A stretch of DNA of 64,000 bases, from assembly GCA_900548625.1 (NCBI GenBank), contig URLO01000005.1:16015-80014 (forward strand), read 5' to 3'. Each line of letters starts with the position of its first letter. Position 1 is the first letter of the stretch. Positions 16,166 to 24,190 of the stretch are shown here, one piece after another. The notes under the pieces are model-generated. The model ran no database searches and was not told the DNA's origin. It saw only the letters and a program-made list of their open reading frames with translations. The stretch is from an uncultured Eubacteriales bacterium. GTDB lineage: Bacteria; Bacillota; Clostridia; Oscillospirales; Oscillospiraceae. The translations under genes and the position numbers were made by a program.

Positions 16166-17365
16166 ATGTCCGAAAAGAGAAAGGACAACAAGGGACGTAT
16201 CCTGCGGACAGGAGAGAGCCAGAGAAAAGACCTGATTTATCAATATCGGTATACAGACATTCGCGGCAAGCGGCAGACGGTGTATTCCTCCGATCTGAAA
16301 GAACTGCGGGAAAAAGAAAAGGAAATCCAGAAGCAGCTTGATGATGGCATTGATTATGCCGCAGGCAAAATTACCGTCATTCAACTGCTGGAACGCTATA
16401 TCAGCATCAAGCAGGGCGTACGTTACAATACCAAAGTCGGCTATAACTTCGTGCTGAATCTGGTGAAGAAGGAAGATTTTGGTTATCGTTCCATCCGGGA
16501 CATCAAGGTTTCGGACGCGCAGAAATGGATCATGAAGCTGCACGAGGACGGAAAGGGATACAGCACCCTCACCAGCGTTCGGGGCGTTGTCAAACCGGCT
16601 TTCCAGATGGCGTACAACGAAGATGTGATCCGCCGGAATCCCTTTGACTTCAAATTGGTCGATGTGGTTTCCAACGATTCACAGAAGCGCATTGCGATGA
16701 CGGATGAGCAGCAAACACTTTGGATGGATTTCATCCGGGAGGACAAGACCTACTGCAAGTATTACGACGAGTTTGTGGTGCTACTGGGAACCGGAATGCG
16801 CGTCAGCGAGTTCTGCGGGCTGACAAAGGCTGATCTGGACTTTACCGGGCGGAGAATCCGGGTGGATCACCAGCTCGTGCGGGAGCGCGGCGGCAAGTAT
16901 TATGTGGAGAAAACCAAAACCGAGTGCGGCTGCCGCTACATTCCCATGACGGATGAGGTTTACCAAAGCCTACAAAATATTCTTTCACGCCGCAAGCGCG
17001 TGAAAACGGAAACGATCATCGACGGGTACAGCGGTTTCCTTCTGCTGGACAAAAACGACAGTCCGAAGGTTGCCCTGCACATCGAGAATGAAATGCGCTG
17101 GGCAATGAAGGAGTATCAAAAACTGCACCCGGACAAGCCTCTGCCGCACATCACGCCCCATGTATTCCGGCACACGTTCTGCACAAACATGGCGAACGCT
17201 GGCATGGACATCAAGACCTTGCAGTATGTCATGGGACATTCCGATGTGGGTGTCACGCTGAATGTTTACACCCATGCGAGCTATGACCGCGCCGCCGAGC
17301 AGATGGCAAAGATCATTGATTTCAAAGGGCTTGCCGCACCGGAACCGCAGAGAAAATCAGGTTGA
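16166..17365 (+). CDS. int: Tyrosine integrase, Tn916/Tn1549 type
   Basis: 399 residues. Integrates and excises the element by site-specific recombination. N-terminal AP2-like arm-binding region (GRILRTGESQRKDLIYQYRYTD), a core-binding domain about 75-170, then the catalytic domain: Arg in GTGMRVSEFCGL, HVFRHTFCTNMA (His-x-x-Arg), GHSDVGVTLNVYTH with the nucleophilic Tyr near the C-terminus. All catalytic residues are present. Start at 16166 behind GGAAAGGAG; an earlier in-frame ATG has no ribosome site. The att motif cluster begins 14 bases downstream of the stop. Confidence 0.95.
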   Translation: MSEKRKDNKGRILRTGESQRKDLIYQYRYTDIRGKRQTVYSSDLKELREKEKEIQKQLDDGIDYAAGKITVIQLLERYISIKQGVRYNTKVGYNFVLNLVKKEDFGYRSIRDIKVSDAQKWIMKLHEDGKGYSTLTSVRGVVKPAFQMAYNEDVIRRNPFDFKLVDVVSNDSQKRIAMTDEQQTLWMDFIREDKTYCKYYDEFVVLLGTGMRVSEFCGLTKADLDFTGRRIRVDHQLVRERGGKYYVEKTKTECGCRYIPMTDEVYQSLQNILSRRKRVKTETIIDGYSGFLLLDKNDSPKVALHIENEMRWAMKEYQKLHPDKPLPHITPHVFRHTFCTNMANAGMDIKTLQYVMGHSDVGVTLNVYTHASYDRAAEQMAKIIDFKGLAAPEPQRKSG

Positions 17366-17378
17366 AGCAATCGCAGCC

Positions 17379-17403
17379 ATTACACCAATTACTACACCAT
17401 TTG
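17379..17403 (+). other. Right-end integrase arm-type motifs
   Basis: ATTACACCA (17379-17387) and TTACTACACCATTTG (17389-17403) repeat the motifs at the left ends (3680, 5430). They lie between int and the phosphatase start, where the arm sites of Tn916-type elements sit. The crossover itself is probably within TGCCACGGCA at 17548-17557. Roles are inferred. Confidence 0.55.
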
Positions 17404-17526
17404 CCCGAAAATCTGCGTAGAGTTACGGAAATCCGCGTAGGTTTCCGGCATGACAGCGAAAATGAAAGAAGCGCCGAAAGCCTTGAAATATCAAGGGTTG
17501 GAGGCTTTTGAAGGGATATAACAGCA

Positions 17527-17991
17527 ATGACAAAAATTCTATTTGTTTGCCACGGCAACATCTGCCGCAGTCCGATGGCGGAGTTCGTTATGAAGAAGCT
17601 GGTGGAGGATGCGGGACTGGCGGCGCAGTTCCACATCGAATCGGCGGCGACCAGCCGGGAGGAGCTCGGAAACCCCGTCTACCCGCCTGCCCGGCGGAAG
17701 CTGGCCGAGCACGGCATTTCCTGCGCCGGTCATGCCGCGCGGCAGATGACACGGGCAGATTATGAAAAAAATGATCTCCTGATCGGGATGGATCAGGAGA
17801 ATCTCCGGAACATGCAGCGCATCTGCGGCGGTGACCCGGACGGAAAGATTTCGCTTCTGATGGCGCACACCAGCCGCCCCGGAAACGTTGCTGACCCGTG
17901 GTACACCGGCGATTTTGAGGCGACATGGCGCGATGTAGCGGAGGGCTGCCGCTGCCTGCTGGCAGAGCTGATGCCCGCATCCAATGCGTGA
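17527..17991 (+). CDS. Low-molecular-weight protein-tyrosine phosphatase (element target gene)
   Basis: 154 residues, cytosolic. Hydrolyses phosphotyrosine or phosphoarginine on proteins. P-loop CHGNICRS with Cys8 nucleophile and the acid DPWYTGDF near residue 124: complete. The first ~30 bases are AT-rich and the remainder GC-rich, and the start region is repeated at 5338, so the beginning of the gene probably came with the integrative element, leaving a functional chimera. A ribosome site (GAAGGGA) lies upstream in element-derived DNA. Expression is therefore likely from an element promoter. Confidence 0.9.
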   Translation: MTKILFVCHGNICRSPMAEFVMKKLVEDAGLAAQFHIESAATSREELGNPVYPPARRKLAEHGISCAGHAARQMTRADYEKNDLLIGMDQENLRNMQRICGGDPDGKISLLMAHTSRPGNVADPWYTGDFEATWRDVAEGCRCLLAELMPASNA

Positions 17992-18019
17992 ATGTGGGCA
18001 AGTTCGCTCAATTCCCGCC

Positions 18020-18499
18020 TCAGTGCCCCTCACCCGCGATCATGTGCAGCGCGTGCTCGAGCGCAGGAAGAACAGCGCCGAGATTTTCACGCGCCGCCTT
18101 CTCCGAGCCGGGCAGATTGACGATCAGGCTGCTGCCGCGCGTACCCGCGACGGCGCGGGAAAGCATGGCGCGCGGCGTGATCTTCAGTCCCTCGACCCAC
18201 ATCGCAACCGGAATGGCGCGGATCTCGCGCTCGATCACCGCCAGCGTTGCCTCCGGTGTGACATCACGCGGCGAAAGCCCCGTGCCGCCCGTGGTCACGA
18301 TCAGATCTGCATGCGTCTCATCCGCGCAGGAACGCAGGACGGCGCGGATCTCGTCCTGCTCGTCCGGAACGACGGCGGTGCGGATGACGGTGTATCCCGC
18401 CTGCTCCAGCATCGCACATACGGCGGGGCCGCTGGTATCGGTGCGCGCTCCCCTGCTTGCAAGGTCGCTGACTGTAATGATCGCTGCTGAATAACTCAT
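18020..18499 (-). CDS. mogA: Molybdopterin adenylyltransferase family protein (MogA/MoaB)
   Basis: 159 residues. Adenylates molybdopterin before molybdenum insertion in cofactor synthesis. The MPT-binding signature TTGGTGLSPRDVTPEAT is near residues 72-88, with GSSLIVNLPGS later. The start at 18499 (MSYSAAIITVSD) is preceded by AAAGGATGG. It converges on the phosphatase gene, 28 bases away, and is on the opposite strand from moaA-moaC-modABC, but the cluster is clearly functional as one. MogA and MoaB cannot be told apart by sequence length alone. Confidence 0.85.
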   Translation of the reverse strand: MSYSAAIITVSDLASRGARTDTSGPAVCAMLEQAGYTVIRTAVVPDEQDEIRAVLRSCADETHADLIVTTGGTGLSPRDVTPEATLAVIEREIRAIPVAMWVEGLKITPRAMLSRAVAGTRGSSLIVNLPGSEKAARENLGAVLPALEHALHMIAGEGH

Positions 18500-18576
18500 A
18501 AAAAACCATCCTTTCTCATGCAGATGCAGCTCATAGCATTTGCGCCCGCGGGCGCAGCATGTTTTCGATAAGCTCC

Positions 18577-18602
18577 GGCGGCGCAACATGCGCCGCCTTT
18601 TT
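18577..18602 (+). terminator. Hairpin with T-run upstream of mogA
   Basis: GGCGGCGCA-ACA-TGCGCCGCC followed by TTTTTATT on the plus strand, between the minus-strand IclR and mogA genes. A second palindrome (TGCGCCCGCGGGCGCA) lies at about 18541-18556. As a plus-strand terminator it would block antisense transcription; its role for the minus-strand genes is unclear. Confidence 0.35.
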
Positions 18603-19365
18603 ATTCGCGGTATCCGAGCGCTGCGGAGATCATCGCCGCAGCCGCGCAGACGCGCTCGATCGCCGCGTGAAACTCATCCGAACGGGTACTGCGGAACATG
18701 CCGATCACACCGACGGTGTACCTGACGCAGCCGTCGACCGTGCGGATCGGTGCGGAGATCGAACGCAGGCCGATCTTATATTCTCCATTTTCGATGGCGT
18801 AGCCACGCCTGCGGCAGCCCTCGATTTCTTGCAGCAGCGCGTCCACATCCGTGACGGTGTGCGGCGTGAACTGCGTCATGCTCTGCCGGCGCAGGAGCTT
18901 TTCCGCCTCCGCGTGCGGCATGGCGGCGAGAAACACCTTGCCCTGCGAGGTGCAGTAAATTGGCAGGCGTGCGCCGACGTCGGAGACGATGCGCAGCTTG
19001 TCGCGCGCCTCCACCTGATCGAGCGTGATGACATGACTTCCCTCGCAGATCGAGAGCATGACCGATACGCCGCAGTCTGCGGCCAGGTGCTCCATATAGG
19101 GCTTGGCAACGGCGGAAATATCCCATGACCTGCCGATCTGACAGCCGTATTCAAACAGCCGCAGTCCGAGCGCGTATTTCCCGTCCGGCGTCTGTTCGAT
19201 GACGTCGTACTCACGCATAGTCGTCAGGAGCCCGAAGACCGTGCTTTTCGGCATGGCCGCCTGCATTGTGATCTCCTTGAGCGTCATGGGCCGTCCGCCC
19301 GCCGAGAGAAGCTGCAAAAGCTCCATCGCCTTTGCAACCGACTGGATCGTGTTTCCGTCCGGCAT
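18601..19365 (-). CDS. IclR-family transcriptional regulator
   Basis: 254 residues. An N-terminal winged helix-turn-helix (about 5-65: SVAKAMELLQLLSAGGRPMTLKEIT...MPKSTVFGLLTTM) and a C-terminal IclR ligand-binding GAF-like domain (about 80-250: IYCTSQGKVFLAAMP..., RRGYAIENGEYKIGLRSISAPI). GGAGGTG precedes the ATG. It is divergent from moaA with a palindrome over the moaA -35 box, so it probably controls the molybdenum genes or a molybdoenzyme pathway. The effector is unknown. Confidence 0.93.
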   Translation of the reverse strand: MPDGNTIQSVAKAMELLQLLSAGGRPMTLKEITMQAAMPKSTVFGLLTTMREYDVIEQTPDGKYALGLRLFEYGCQIGRSWDISAVAKPYMEHLAADCGVSVMLSICEGSHVITLDQVEARDKLRIVSDVGARLPIYCTSQGKVFLAAMPHAEAEKLLRRQSMTQFTPHTVTDVDALLQEIEGCRRRGYAIENGEYKIGLRSISAPIRTVDGCVRYTVGVIGMFRSTRSDEFHAAIERVCAAAAMISAALGYRE

Positions 19366-19454
19366 GGCAGCACCTCCTTTTTACCTATTTTACGCCGCCG
19401 TACTTCCGCGCGTCAAGATTATCCGACTGTACCGTTTGTTTTTCCGACAATGCC

Positions 19455-19494
19455 GCACAGCGCGCTTGATTGTGCGCGCCCGATTTGATAAAAT
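19455..19494 (+). promoter_or_regulatory. moaA promoter with overlapping palindrome
   Basis: -35 TTGATT at 19466-19471, 17-base spacer, -10 TAAAAT at 19489-19494. GCGCGC flanks the -35 on both sides (19460-19465 and 19474-19479), and GCACA/TGTGC (19455-19459, 19471-19475) gives a second overlapping inverted repeat. A repressor bound here would block the promoter; the divergent IclR protein is the obvious candidate. Confidence 0.7.
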
Positions 19495-19530
19495 AAACAT
19501 GATATTTATTCGAGAATAACGGTGATTCGT

Positions 19531-20478
19531 ATGAACGATACGCTTGGCAGGAAAATTACATATCTTCGCCTTTCCGTGACTGACCTGTGCGATCTGCGCT
19601 GCATCTACTGTATGCCGGAGCACGGCGTTCCCAAACGCGCGCACAGTGAGATCTGCTCGCTTGAGGAGCTGTGCGATATGGCCGCTGCGGCGGTCAGTCT
19701 CGGCGTGCGCAAGGTGCGCATCACGGGCGGCGAGCCACTGGTTCGGCGCGGCGTCGTATCCCTCTGCCAGATGCTGTGCGCGCTTCCGGGTCTGGAGGAG
19801 CTTTGTCTCACAACGAACGGTGTGCGTCTGCCGGAGCTGGCTGCGCCGCTCCGCGAGGCTGGCGTTGACCGGCTGAACATCAGCCTCGACACGCTCCGGC
19901 CCGAGCGCTATCGCAGCATCACGCGCATCGGGGAACTCTCCTCCGTCCTGCGCGGGCTGGGCGCCGCCGAGGCGGCCGGCTTTTCACACACAAAGCTCAA
20001 CTGCGTCCTGATGGGCGGTGTCAATGACGACGAGATCGAGGATTTCGTCCGTCTGACGCAGGCGCGTCCCCTCAGCGTCCGCTTCATCGAGCTGATGCCG
20101 ATGGGCGCGTGCGCCAAATGGGAGAAAGCTCGCTTTCTCCCGGCCGGAGCGGTGCTCGACCGCGTACCGGAGCTGGTACCGGCCGGCACGGACGGCGTCA
20201 GCCGGCTGTACCGCATTCCCGGCGCAGCCGGAACGGTCGGGCTGATCGAGCCGATGAGCCACGCCTTCTGCGCCGAATGCAGCCGCATCCGCATCACCGC
20301 TGACGGCAAGCTCAAGCCCTGCCTGCACGCGGACACGGAAATTGCTCTGCGCGGTCTTCACGGCGAGGCGCTTCTCGACGCCCTCCGCCAGGGCATTGCG
20401 CGCAAGCCGGAGCGTCATGCGCTGATGCGCGATGGCCAGAGCCATGCAGGACGCTGCATGAGTGAAATCGGAGGTTAG
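19531..20478 (+). CDS. moaA: GTP 3',8-cyclase MoaA
   Basis: 315 residues. Radical SAM enzyme that with MoaC turns GTP into cyclic pyranopterin monophosphate, the first step of molybdenum cofactor synthesis. N-terminal 4Fe-4S motif CDLRCIYC (C20, C24, C27), ITGGEPL, and a C-terminal cluster (FCAECSRIRIT...LKPCL). The protein ends in Gly-Gly, the C-terminal motif needed for activity in MoaA. ATG 19531 is preferred over GTG 19522 because GGTGAT spaces correctly. First gene of a plus-strand run through modC. Confidence 0.96.
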   Translation: MNDTLGRKITYLRLSVTDLCDLRCIYCMPEHGVPKRAHSEICSLEELCDMAAAAVSLGVRKVRITGGEPLVRRGVVSLCQMLCALPGLEELCLTTNGVRLPELAAPLREAGVDRLNISLDTLRPERYRSITRIGELSSVLRGLGAAEAAGFSHTKLNCVLMGGVNDDEIEDFVRLTQARPLSVRFIELMPMGACAKWEKARFLPAGAVLDRVPELVPAGTDGVSRLYRIPGAAGTVGLIEPMSHAFCAECSRIRITADGKLKPCLHADTEIALRGLHGEALLDALRQGIARKPERHALMRDGQSHAGRCMSEIGG

Positions 20479-20479
20479 G

Positions 20480-20959
20480 ATGGAGCTGACACATTTTAAT
20501 GACGAGGGACGCGCGCGCATGGTCGATGTGACCGAAAAGCCGCAGACGATTCGCATTGCGCGCGCGGCAGCCACCGTCAACATGCGCGCCGAAACGATGC
20601 AAATGCTCCGCAGCGGCGGCATGAAAAAGGGCGACGTGCTCGCCGTGGCGCAGGTCGCGGGCATCATGGCAGCGAAGAAAAACAGCGAGCTGATCCCGAT
20701 GTGCCACACCATTTTGCTGACCGGCGTGGACATTCATTTTACGCTGGAGGAGACAGCGCTGCACATTTTTTCCGAGGTTCGCTGCAAGGGTGAAACGGGC
20801 GTGGAAATGGAGGCGCTGACCGCCGTGTCGGTCGCGGCACTGACCGTCTATGACATGTGCAAGGCCGTCCAGCGGGATATGACGATCACCGATATACGTC
20901 TGCTCTACAAAGAGGGCGGAAAAAGCGGTATATATGAAAGGAAGGATGAGCATGGCTGA
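20480..20959 (+). CDS. moaC: Cyclic pyranopterin monophosphate synthase MoaC
   Basis: 159 residues. Completes formation of cyclic pyranopterin monophosphate from the MoaA product. The family signature is intact: DVTEKPQTIRIARA, IPMCHTILLTGVDI, and EVRCKGETGVEMEALTAVSVAALTVYDMCKAV with the conserved Met-Glu-Ala-Leu-Thr block and the Lys/Asp active site. GGAGGT lies 5 bases before the ATG, which is one base past the moaA stop. The 3' end overlaps the MOSC gene by 8 bases. Confidence 0.96.
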   Translation: MELTHFNDEGRARMVDVTEKPQTIRIARAAATVNMRAETMQMLRSGGMKKGDVLAVAQVAGIMAAKKNSELIPMCHTILLTGVDIHFTLEETALHIFSEVRCKGETGVEMEALTAVSVAALTVYDMCKAVQRDMTITDIRLLYKEGGKSGIYERKDEHG

Positions 20960-21392
20960 GGTCGTTGCAGTCAACATCAGTGAAAGAAAGGGCATCCGCA
21001 AGCATGAGGTTCCGTATATCGAGCTTCTGCCGCATCACGGCATTGTCGGCGACGCCCATGCGGGTGACTGGCACCGGCAGGTGAGCCTGCTTGCAGAGGA
21101 GAGCATCAACACGATGCGTGCGCTGGGGCTGAGCCTGACGGCGGGCGCCTTCGCGGAAAACATCAACACAGTCGGCATTTCGCTCAAAACGCTCCCGGTC
21201 GGGACGCTGCTCCAGATCGGTGCCGCTGTCCTGCGCGTGACGCAGATCGGCAAGGAGTGTCACAACGACTGCGCCATCAAAAAGACGACCGGAAAATGCG
21301 TCATGCCGACTGAGGGCATCTTCTGTGAGGTCGTCACGCCCGGCCGCGTGCAGAAGGGCGACCAAATCACCGTTCTGGAGGAAATGCCATGA
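20952..21392 (+). CDS. MOSC-domain protein
   Basis: 146 residues. MOSC domains are the sulfur-carrier/molybdenum-cofactor-binding domain shared by eukaryotic Moco sulfurases and bacterial YiiM/YcbX; here the domain stands alone. The core GIVGDAHAGDWHRQVSLLAEESI...AGAFAENINTVGI...GTLLQIGAAVLRVTQIGKECHNDC includes the conserved Cys. Probably handles or delivers cofactor. ATG 20952 fits the AAAGGAAGG spacing better than the one at 20946. It overlaps moaC by 8 bases and the MoeA-like gene by 4. Confidence 0.9.
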   Translation: MAEVVAVNISERKGIRKHEVPYIELLPHHGIVGDAHAGDWHRQVSLLAEESINTMRALGLSLTAGAFAENINTVGISLKTLPVGTLLQIGAAVLRVTQIGKECHNDCAIKKTTGKCVMPTEGIFCEVVTPGRVQKGDQITVLEEMP

Positions 21393-22408
21393 AACTGATT
21401 GAAACGAAAAACGCCGTCGGCCATGTGCTCTGCCACGATCTGACGCGCATCGTCCCCGGCGAGTTCAAGGGCGCGCAGTTCCGCAAGGGACACATCGTCA
21501 CGGAGGCGGATATTCCGATGCTTCTGTCAATGGGCAAGGAGCACCTGTACGTCTGGGAGATGGAGCCGGGTACGCTCCATGAAAACGACGCCGCCGAGCG
21601 TCTTTGCGCCATCTGCAAAAACGAGCACATGTCGCGCGGCGAGGTCCGGGAGGGCAAGATCGAGCTTCGCGCTGACTGCGACGGGCTGTTCCGTGTGGAC
21701 GTGGAAAGGCTCACCGCCATCAACATGATCGACGAGCTGATGATCGCCACCCGCCACTCGAACACCGCCGTTCGCGCCGGTGACAAGCTCTGCGGCACGC
21801 GCGTCATTCCGCTCATCATTCGCGAGGAAAAGCTCGACGCCGCCGACCGCGTCGCGGCAGGCAGACCCATTTTGGAGCTGCTGCCCTACAAGCTGAAGAC
21901 CGCCGCCGTCATCACGACCGGCAGTGAGGTCGCAAGCGGGCGTATCCAGGATACGTTCACCCCGGTCCTTGAGAAAAAGCTCGCGGCATTCGGCATCCGC
22001 ATGACCGAGCACGCCGTGGTCGGAGACGGACTGGACAACGTTGCCGCCGCCATCGCGCAGATGCGGACAAAAAACGTTGACATGATCCTCTGCACCGGCG
22101 GCATGAGCGTCGATCCCGACGATAACACCCCCGGCGCGATCAAGAAAAGCGGTGCAAACATCGTCTCCTACGGTGCGCCGGTGCTTCCCGGCGCCATGTT
22201 CCTGCTCGGCTACTATGAAGACGGTCAGCCCGTCATGGGTCTGCCCGGATGCGTCATGTATGCAAAGGCGACCGTCTTTGACCTGCTTCTGCCGCGCATC
22301 ACGGCGGGCGTTCGCGTGACGCGCGAGGAAATTGCCGCGATGGGCAACGGCGGTCTTTGCCTCGGATGCGAGAGCTGCCGCTATCCTGTCTGCCCGTTCG
22401 GAAAATAA
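21389..22408 (+). CDS. MoeA-like molybdopterin-binding protein with C-terminal Cys motif
   Basis: 339 residues. The MPT-binding MoeA/MogA fold is at about 165-320 (TTGSEVASGRIQDTF..., LCTGGMSVDPDDNTPGAIK, GLPGCVMYAKATVFDLLLPRI). The N-terminal half is shorter than in true MoeA. The C-terminus ends C-L-G-C-E-S-C-R-Y-P-V-C-P-F-G-K, a CxxCxxCxxxxC arrangement that could bind a metal. Probably inserts molybdate into adenylated molybdopterin, or senses the cofactor. It starts in an ATGA overlap with the MOSC gene, so the two are coupled. Confidence 0.88.
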   Translation: MKLIETKNAVGHVLCHDLTRIVPGEFKGAQFRKGHIVTEADIPMLLSMGKEHLYVWEMEPGTLHENDAAERLCAICKNEHMSRGEVREGKIELRADCDGLFRVDVERLTAINMIDELMIATRHSNTAVRAGDKLCGTRVIPLIIREEKLDAADRVAAGRPILELLPYKLKTAAVITTGSEVASGRIQDTFTPVLEKKLAAFGIRMTEHAVVGDGLDNVAAAIAQMRTKNVDMILCTGGMSVDPDDNTPGAIKKSGANIVSYGAPVLPGAMFLLGYYEDGQPVMGLPGCVMYAKATVFDLLLPRITAGVRVTREEIAAMGNGGLCLGCESCRYPVCPFGK

Positions 22409-22468
22409 CAGCAGTTCAAAGCGCCGTGCGCTTTTATATCCAATCATCAAACAAAGAGGAGAAAAAAC

Positions 22469-23407
22469 ATGAAAAAACTGTTTGCCATCCTGCTTGCTCT
22501 GACACTTGTCCTGAGCATGGCCGCCTGTGCCTCCGCACCCGCAAAAACCGACAAATCCGCCGATCAACCCCAAACCGACGCGCAGCCGGCGCAGACACCC
22601 GCTTCCGACGAAAAAACTGCTGCGGACGAAAAGCCTGCTGCCGATGAAAAACCCGCTGCGGATGAAAAGCCGGTCGAGCTGGTCGTCTTTGCTGCCGCCT
22701 CTATGACCGAAACGCTGACCGAGATCGGCGGTCTGTTCATGGAGCAGAATCCGAACGTCACCATTCAGTTCAACTTCGATTCCTCCGGCACGCTCAAGAC
22801 GCAGATCCAAAGCGGCGCTGACTGCGACGTGTTCATTTCTGCCGGTCAGAAGCAGATGAACCAGCTTGACAAGGACGCCTCCGCGGATGTCAACACCGAG
22901 GGGCTCGACTTCGTGCTGGCGGGCAGCCGCTTCAACATCCTCGAAAACAAGGTCACGCTCGTTGTTCCCGAGGGAAATCCCAAGAACATCCTCTCCTTTG
23001 ACGACCTTGCCGCTGGCCTGAGAGATGGCTCCGTCCTGCTTGCCATGGGCAACTCCGACGTACCCGTCGGGCAGTACACGCAGAAGATCCTCAAATACTA
23101 CGAGCTGGACGAGGATGCGCTGGCCACCGCAGGCTGCCTGACCTACGGCACCAACGTCAAGGAAGTCACCACGCAGGTCTCTGAGGCGGTCGTTGACTGC
23201 GGCGTCATCTACTGCACCGACGCCTTCTCCGCAGGACTGACCATCGTGGACTACGCCACCGCCGAGATGTGCGGTCAGGTCATCTACCCCGCCGCCGTCC
23301 TGAACATCTCGCAGAACGCGGAGAGCGCACAGGCGTTCCTCGACTTCTGCCGCACGCCCGAGGCGACCGCAATCTTTGAAGCCGTCGGCTTCTCTGCCGC
23401 AGCGTAA
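22469..23407 (+). CDS. modA: Molybdate ABC transporter substrate-binding lipoprotein ModA
   Basis: 312 residues, exported. A lipoprotein signal (MKKLFAILLALTLVLSMAAC) puts the mature Cys at 20. A low-complexity linker of repeated DEKPAA units (about 50-68) tethers the binding domain (about 70-312). VVFAAASMTETLTEIG and FNFDSSGTLKTQI are the oxyanion-binding Ser segments typical of ModA. Captures molybdate (or tungstate) outside the cell for ModBC. AAAGAGGAG precedes the ATG. A strong hairpin follows the stop, so it is probably made in excess over the permease. Confidence 0.95.
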   Translation: MKKLFAILLALTLVLSMAACASAPAKTDKSADQPQTDAQPAQTPASDEKTAADEKPAADEKPAADEKPVELVVFAAASMTETLTEIGGLFMEQNPNVTIQFNFDSSGTLKTQIQSGADCDVFISAGQKQMNQLDKDASADVNTEGLDFVLAGSRFNILENKVTLVVPEGNPKNILSFDDLAAGLRDGSVLLAMGNSDVPVGQYTQKILKYYELDEDALATAGCLTYGTNVKEVTTQVSEAVVDCGVIYCTDAFSAGLTIVDYATAEMCGQVIYPAAVLNISQNAESAQAFLDFCRTPEATAIFEAVGFSAAA

Positions 23408-23421
23408 ACAAAAAAGCCTGC

Positions 23422-23448
23422 AACGGGAAGCGGACACCGCTTCCCGTT
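23422..23448 (+). terminator. Intercistronic hairpin after modA
   Basis: 12-bp arms AACGGGAAGCGG / CCGCTTCCCGTT with a 3-base loop; the tail is only partly T-rich. Position between modA and modB suggests partial termination or 3'-end protection that raises binding-protein mRNA over permease mRNA. Confidence 0.7.
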
Positions 23449-23512
23449 TGTCCACTCCATCGAATGAAGCCCCTGGCCGGAGCCGCGCTCCGCAGGGGCG
23501 GAAGGAGCCGCC

Positions 23513-24190
23513 ATGGATTGGTTTCCGCTGTGGAATTCGCTGCGCATCGCGGCGATCTCCACCTTCTTTGTCTTTTTCTTCGGCATCTTTGCCGCCTATT
23601 ACATCGCAAAGCTCCCGCGCCTTTTCAAGGGCGTGCTCGACGTCATTCTGACGCTGCCGCTGGTGCTTCCGCCCACGGTCGTCGGTTACCTCCTTTTGCG
23701 GGTGCTCGGGCCGAAGCGCATCGTCGGCGCGTGGGTGCTCAGAACCTTCGGTCTCAAGCTGGTCATGACGTGGTGGTCGGCCATTTTTGCCACCATCGTG
23801 GTCATTTTTCCGCTGATGTACCGCACGGTGCGCGGCGCGTTCGAGGCGTTTGACGAGACGCTGGCATATTCCGGCCAGACGCTCGGCCTCTCGAACACGT
23901 TCATTTTCTGGCGCATCCGTATCCCCTACTGCCGTCAGGGCATTCTGGCGGGCACAGTGCTCGCGTTTGCGCGCGCCATCGGAGAATACGGCGCGACCAG
24001 CATGATCGCAGGCTACACCCCCGGCAAGACCGCCACCATTTCCACCACCGTCTATCAGATGTGGCGAACGGACAACGACGCACTGGCGTTTCGGTGGGTC
24101 ATGGTGAACATCGCCATTTCCACGGTCGTGCTGCTGGCGGTCAATATGCTTGAGCGGAGAAATGCCTGCCGCCGAAAGGAGCGTGCGTGA
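23513..24190 (+). CDS. modB: Molybdate ABC transporter permease ModB
   Basis: 225 residues, inner membrane, about 5 helices. The cytoplasmic coupling loop EYGATSMIAGYTPGKTATISTTVY matches the EAA motif region of ModB permeases, and PLVLPPTVVGYLLL is the family hallmark in helix 2. Forms the channel with ModC. GGAGCCGCC-type ribosome site (AAGGAG) lies just upstream. Its stop overlaps the modC start (TGATG), so the two are translated together. Confidence 0.95.
   Translation: MDWFPLWNSLRIAAISTFFVFFFGIFAAYYIAKLPRLFKGVLDVILTLPLVLPPTVVGYLLLRVLGPKRIVGAWVLRTFGLKLVMTWWSAIFATIVVIFPLMYRTVRGAFEAFDETLAYSGQTLGLSNTFIFWRIRIPYCRQGILAGTVLAFARAIGEYGATSMIAGYTPGKTATISTTVYQMWRTDNDALAFRWVMVNIAISTVVLLAVNMLERRNACRRKERA

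Larger units (their letters stand above)
5430..17557. mobile_element. Mobilizable integrative element 2 with defence cargo (approximate bounds)
   Basis: About 12 kb running from the left motif at 5430-5455 to the phosphatase start at 17527-17557. Contents in order: XRE regulator, small regulator, controller + C5 methyltransferase + NotI-like nuclease + OLD-like ATPase, oriT, DUF3847-like protein, MobA/MobL relaxase, CHC2 primase, VapE-like helicase, excisionase, tyrosine integrase. It has no type IV secretion genes or coupling protein, so it should need a helper conjugative element. The backbone is typical of Clostridia IMEs; the cargo from 7231 to 11702 is visibly more AT-rich. Confidence 0.8.

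Noticed and set aside
19380..19530. A possible molybdenum-cofactor riboswitch before moaA
   Set aside because: The leader between the -10 box and the start is too short (about 35 bases) and shows no such fold.
22618..22676. Tandem GATGAAAAGCC-type repeats that could be taken for a small repeat array
   Set aside because: They encode the DEKPAA linker of ModA and have no spacers; not a CRISPR array.
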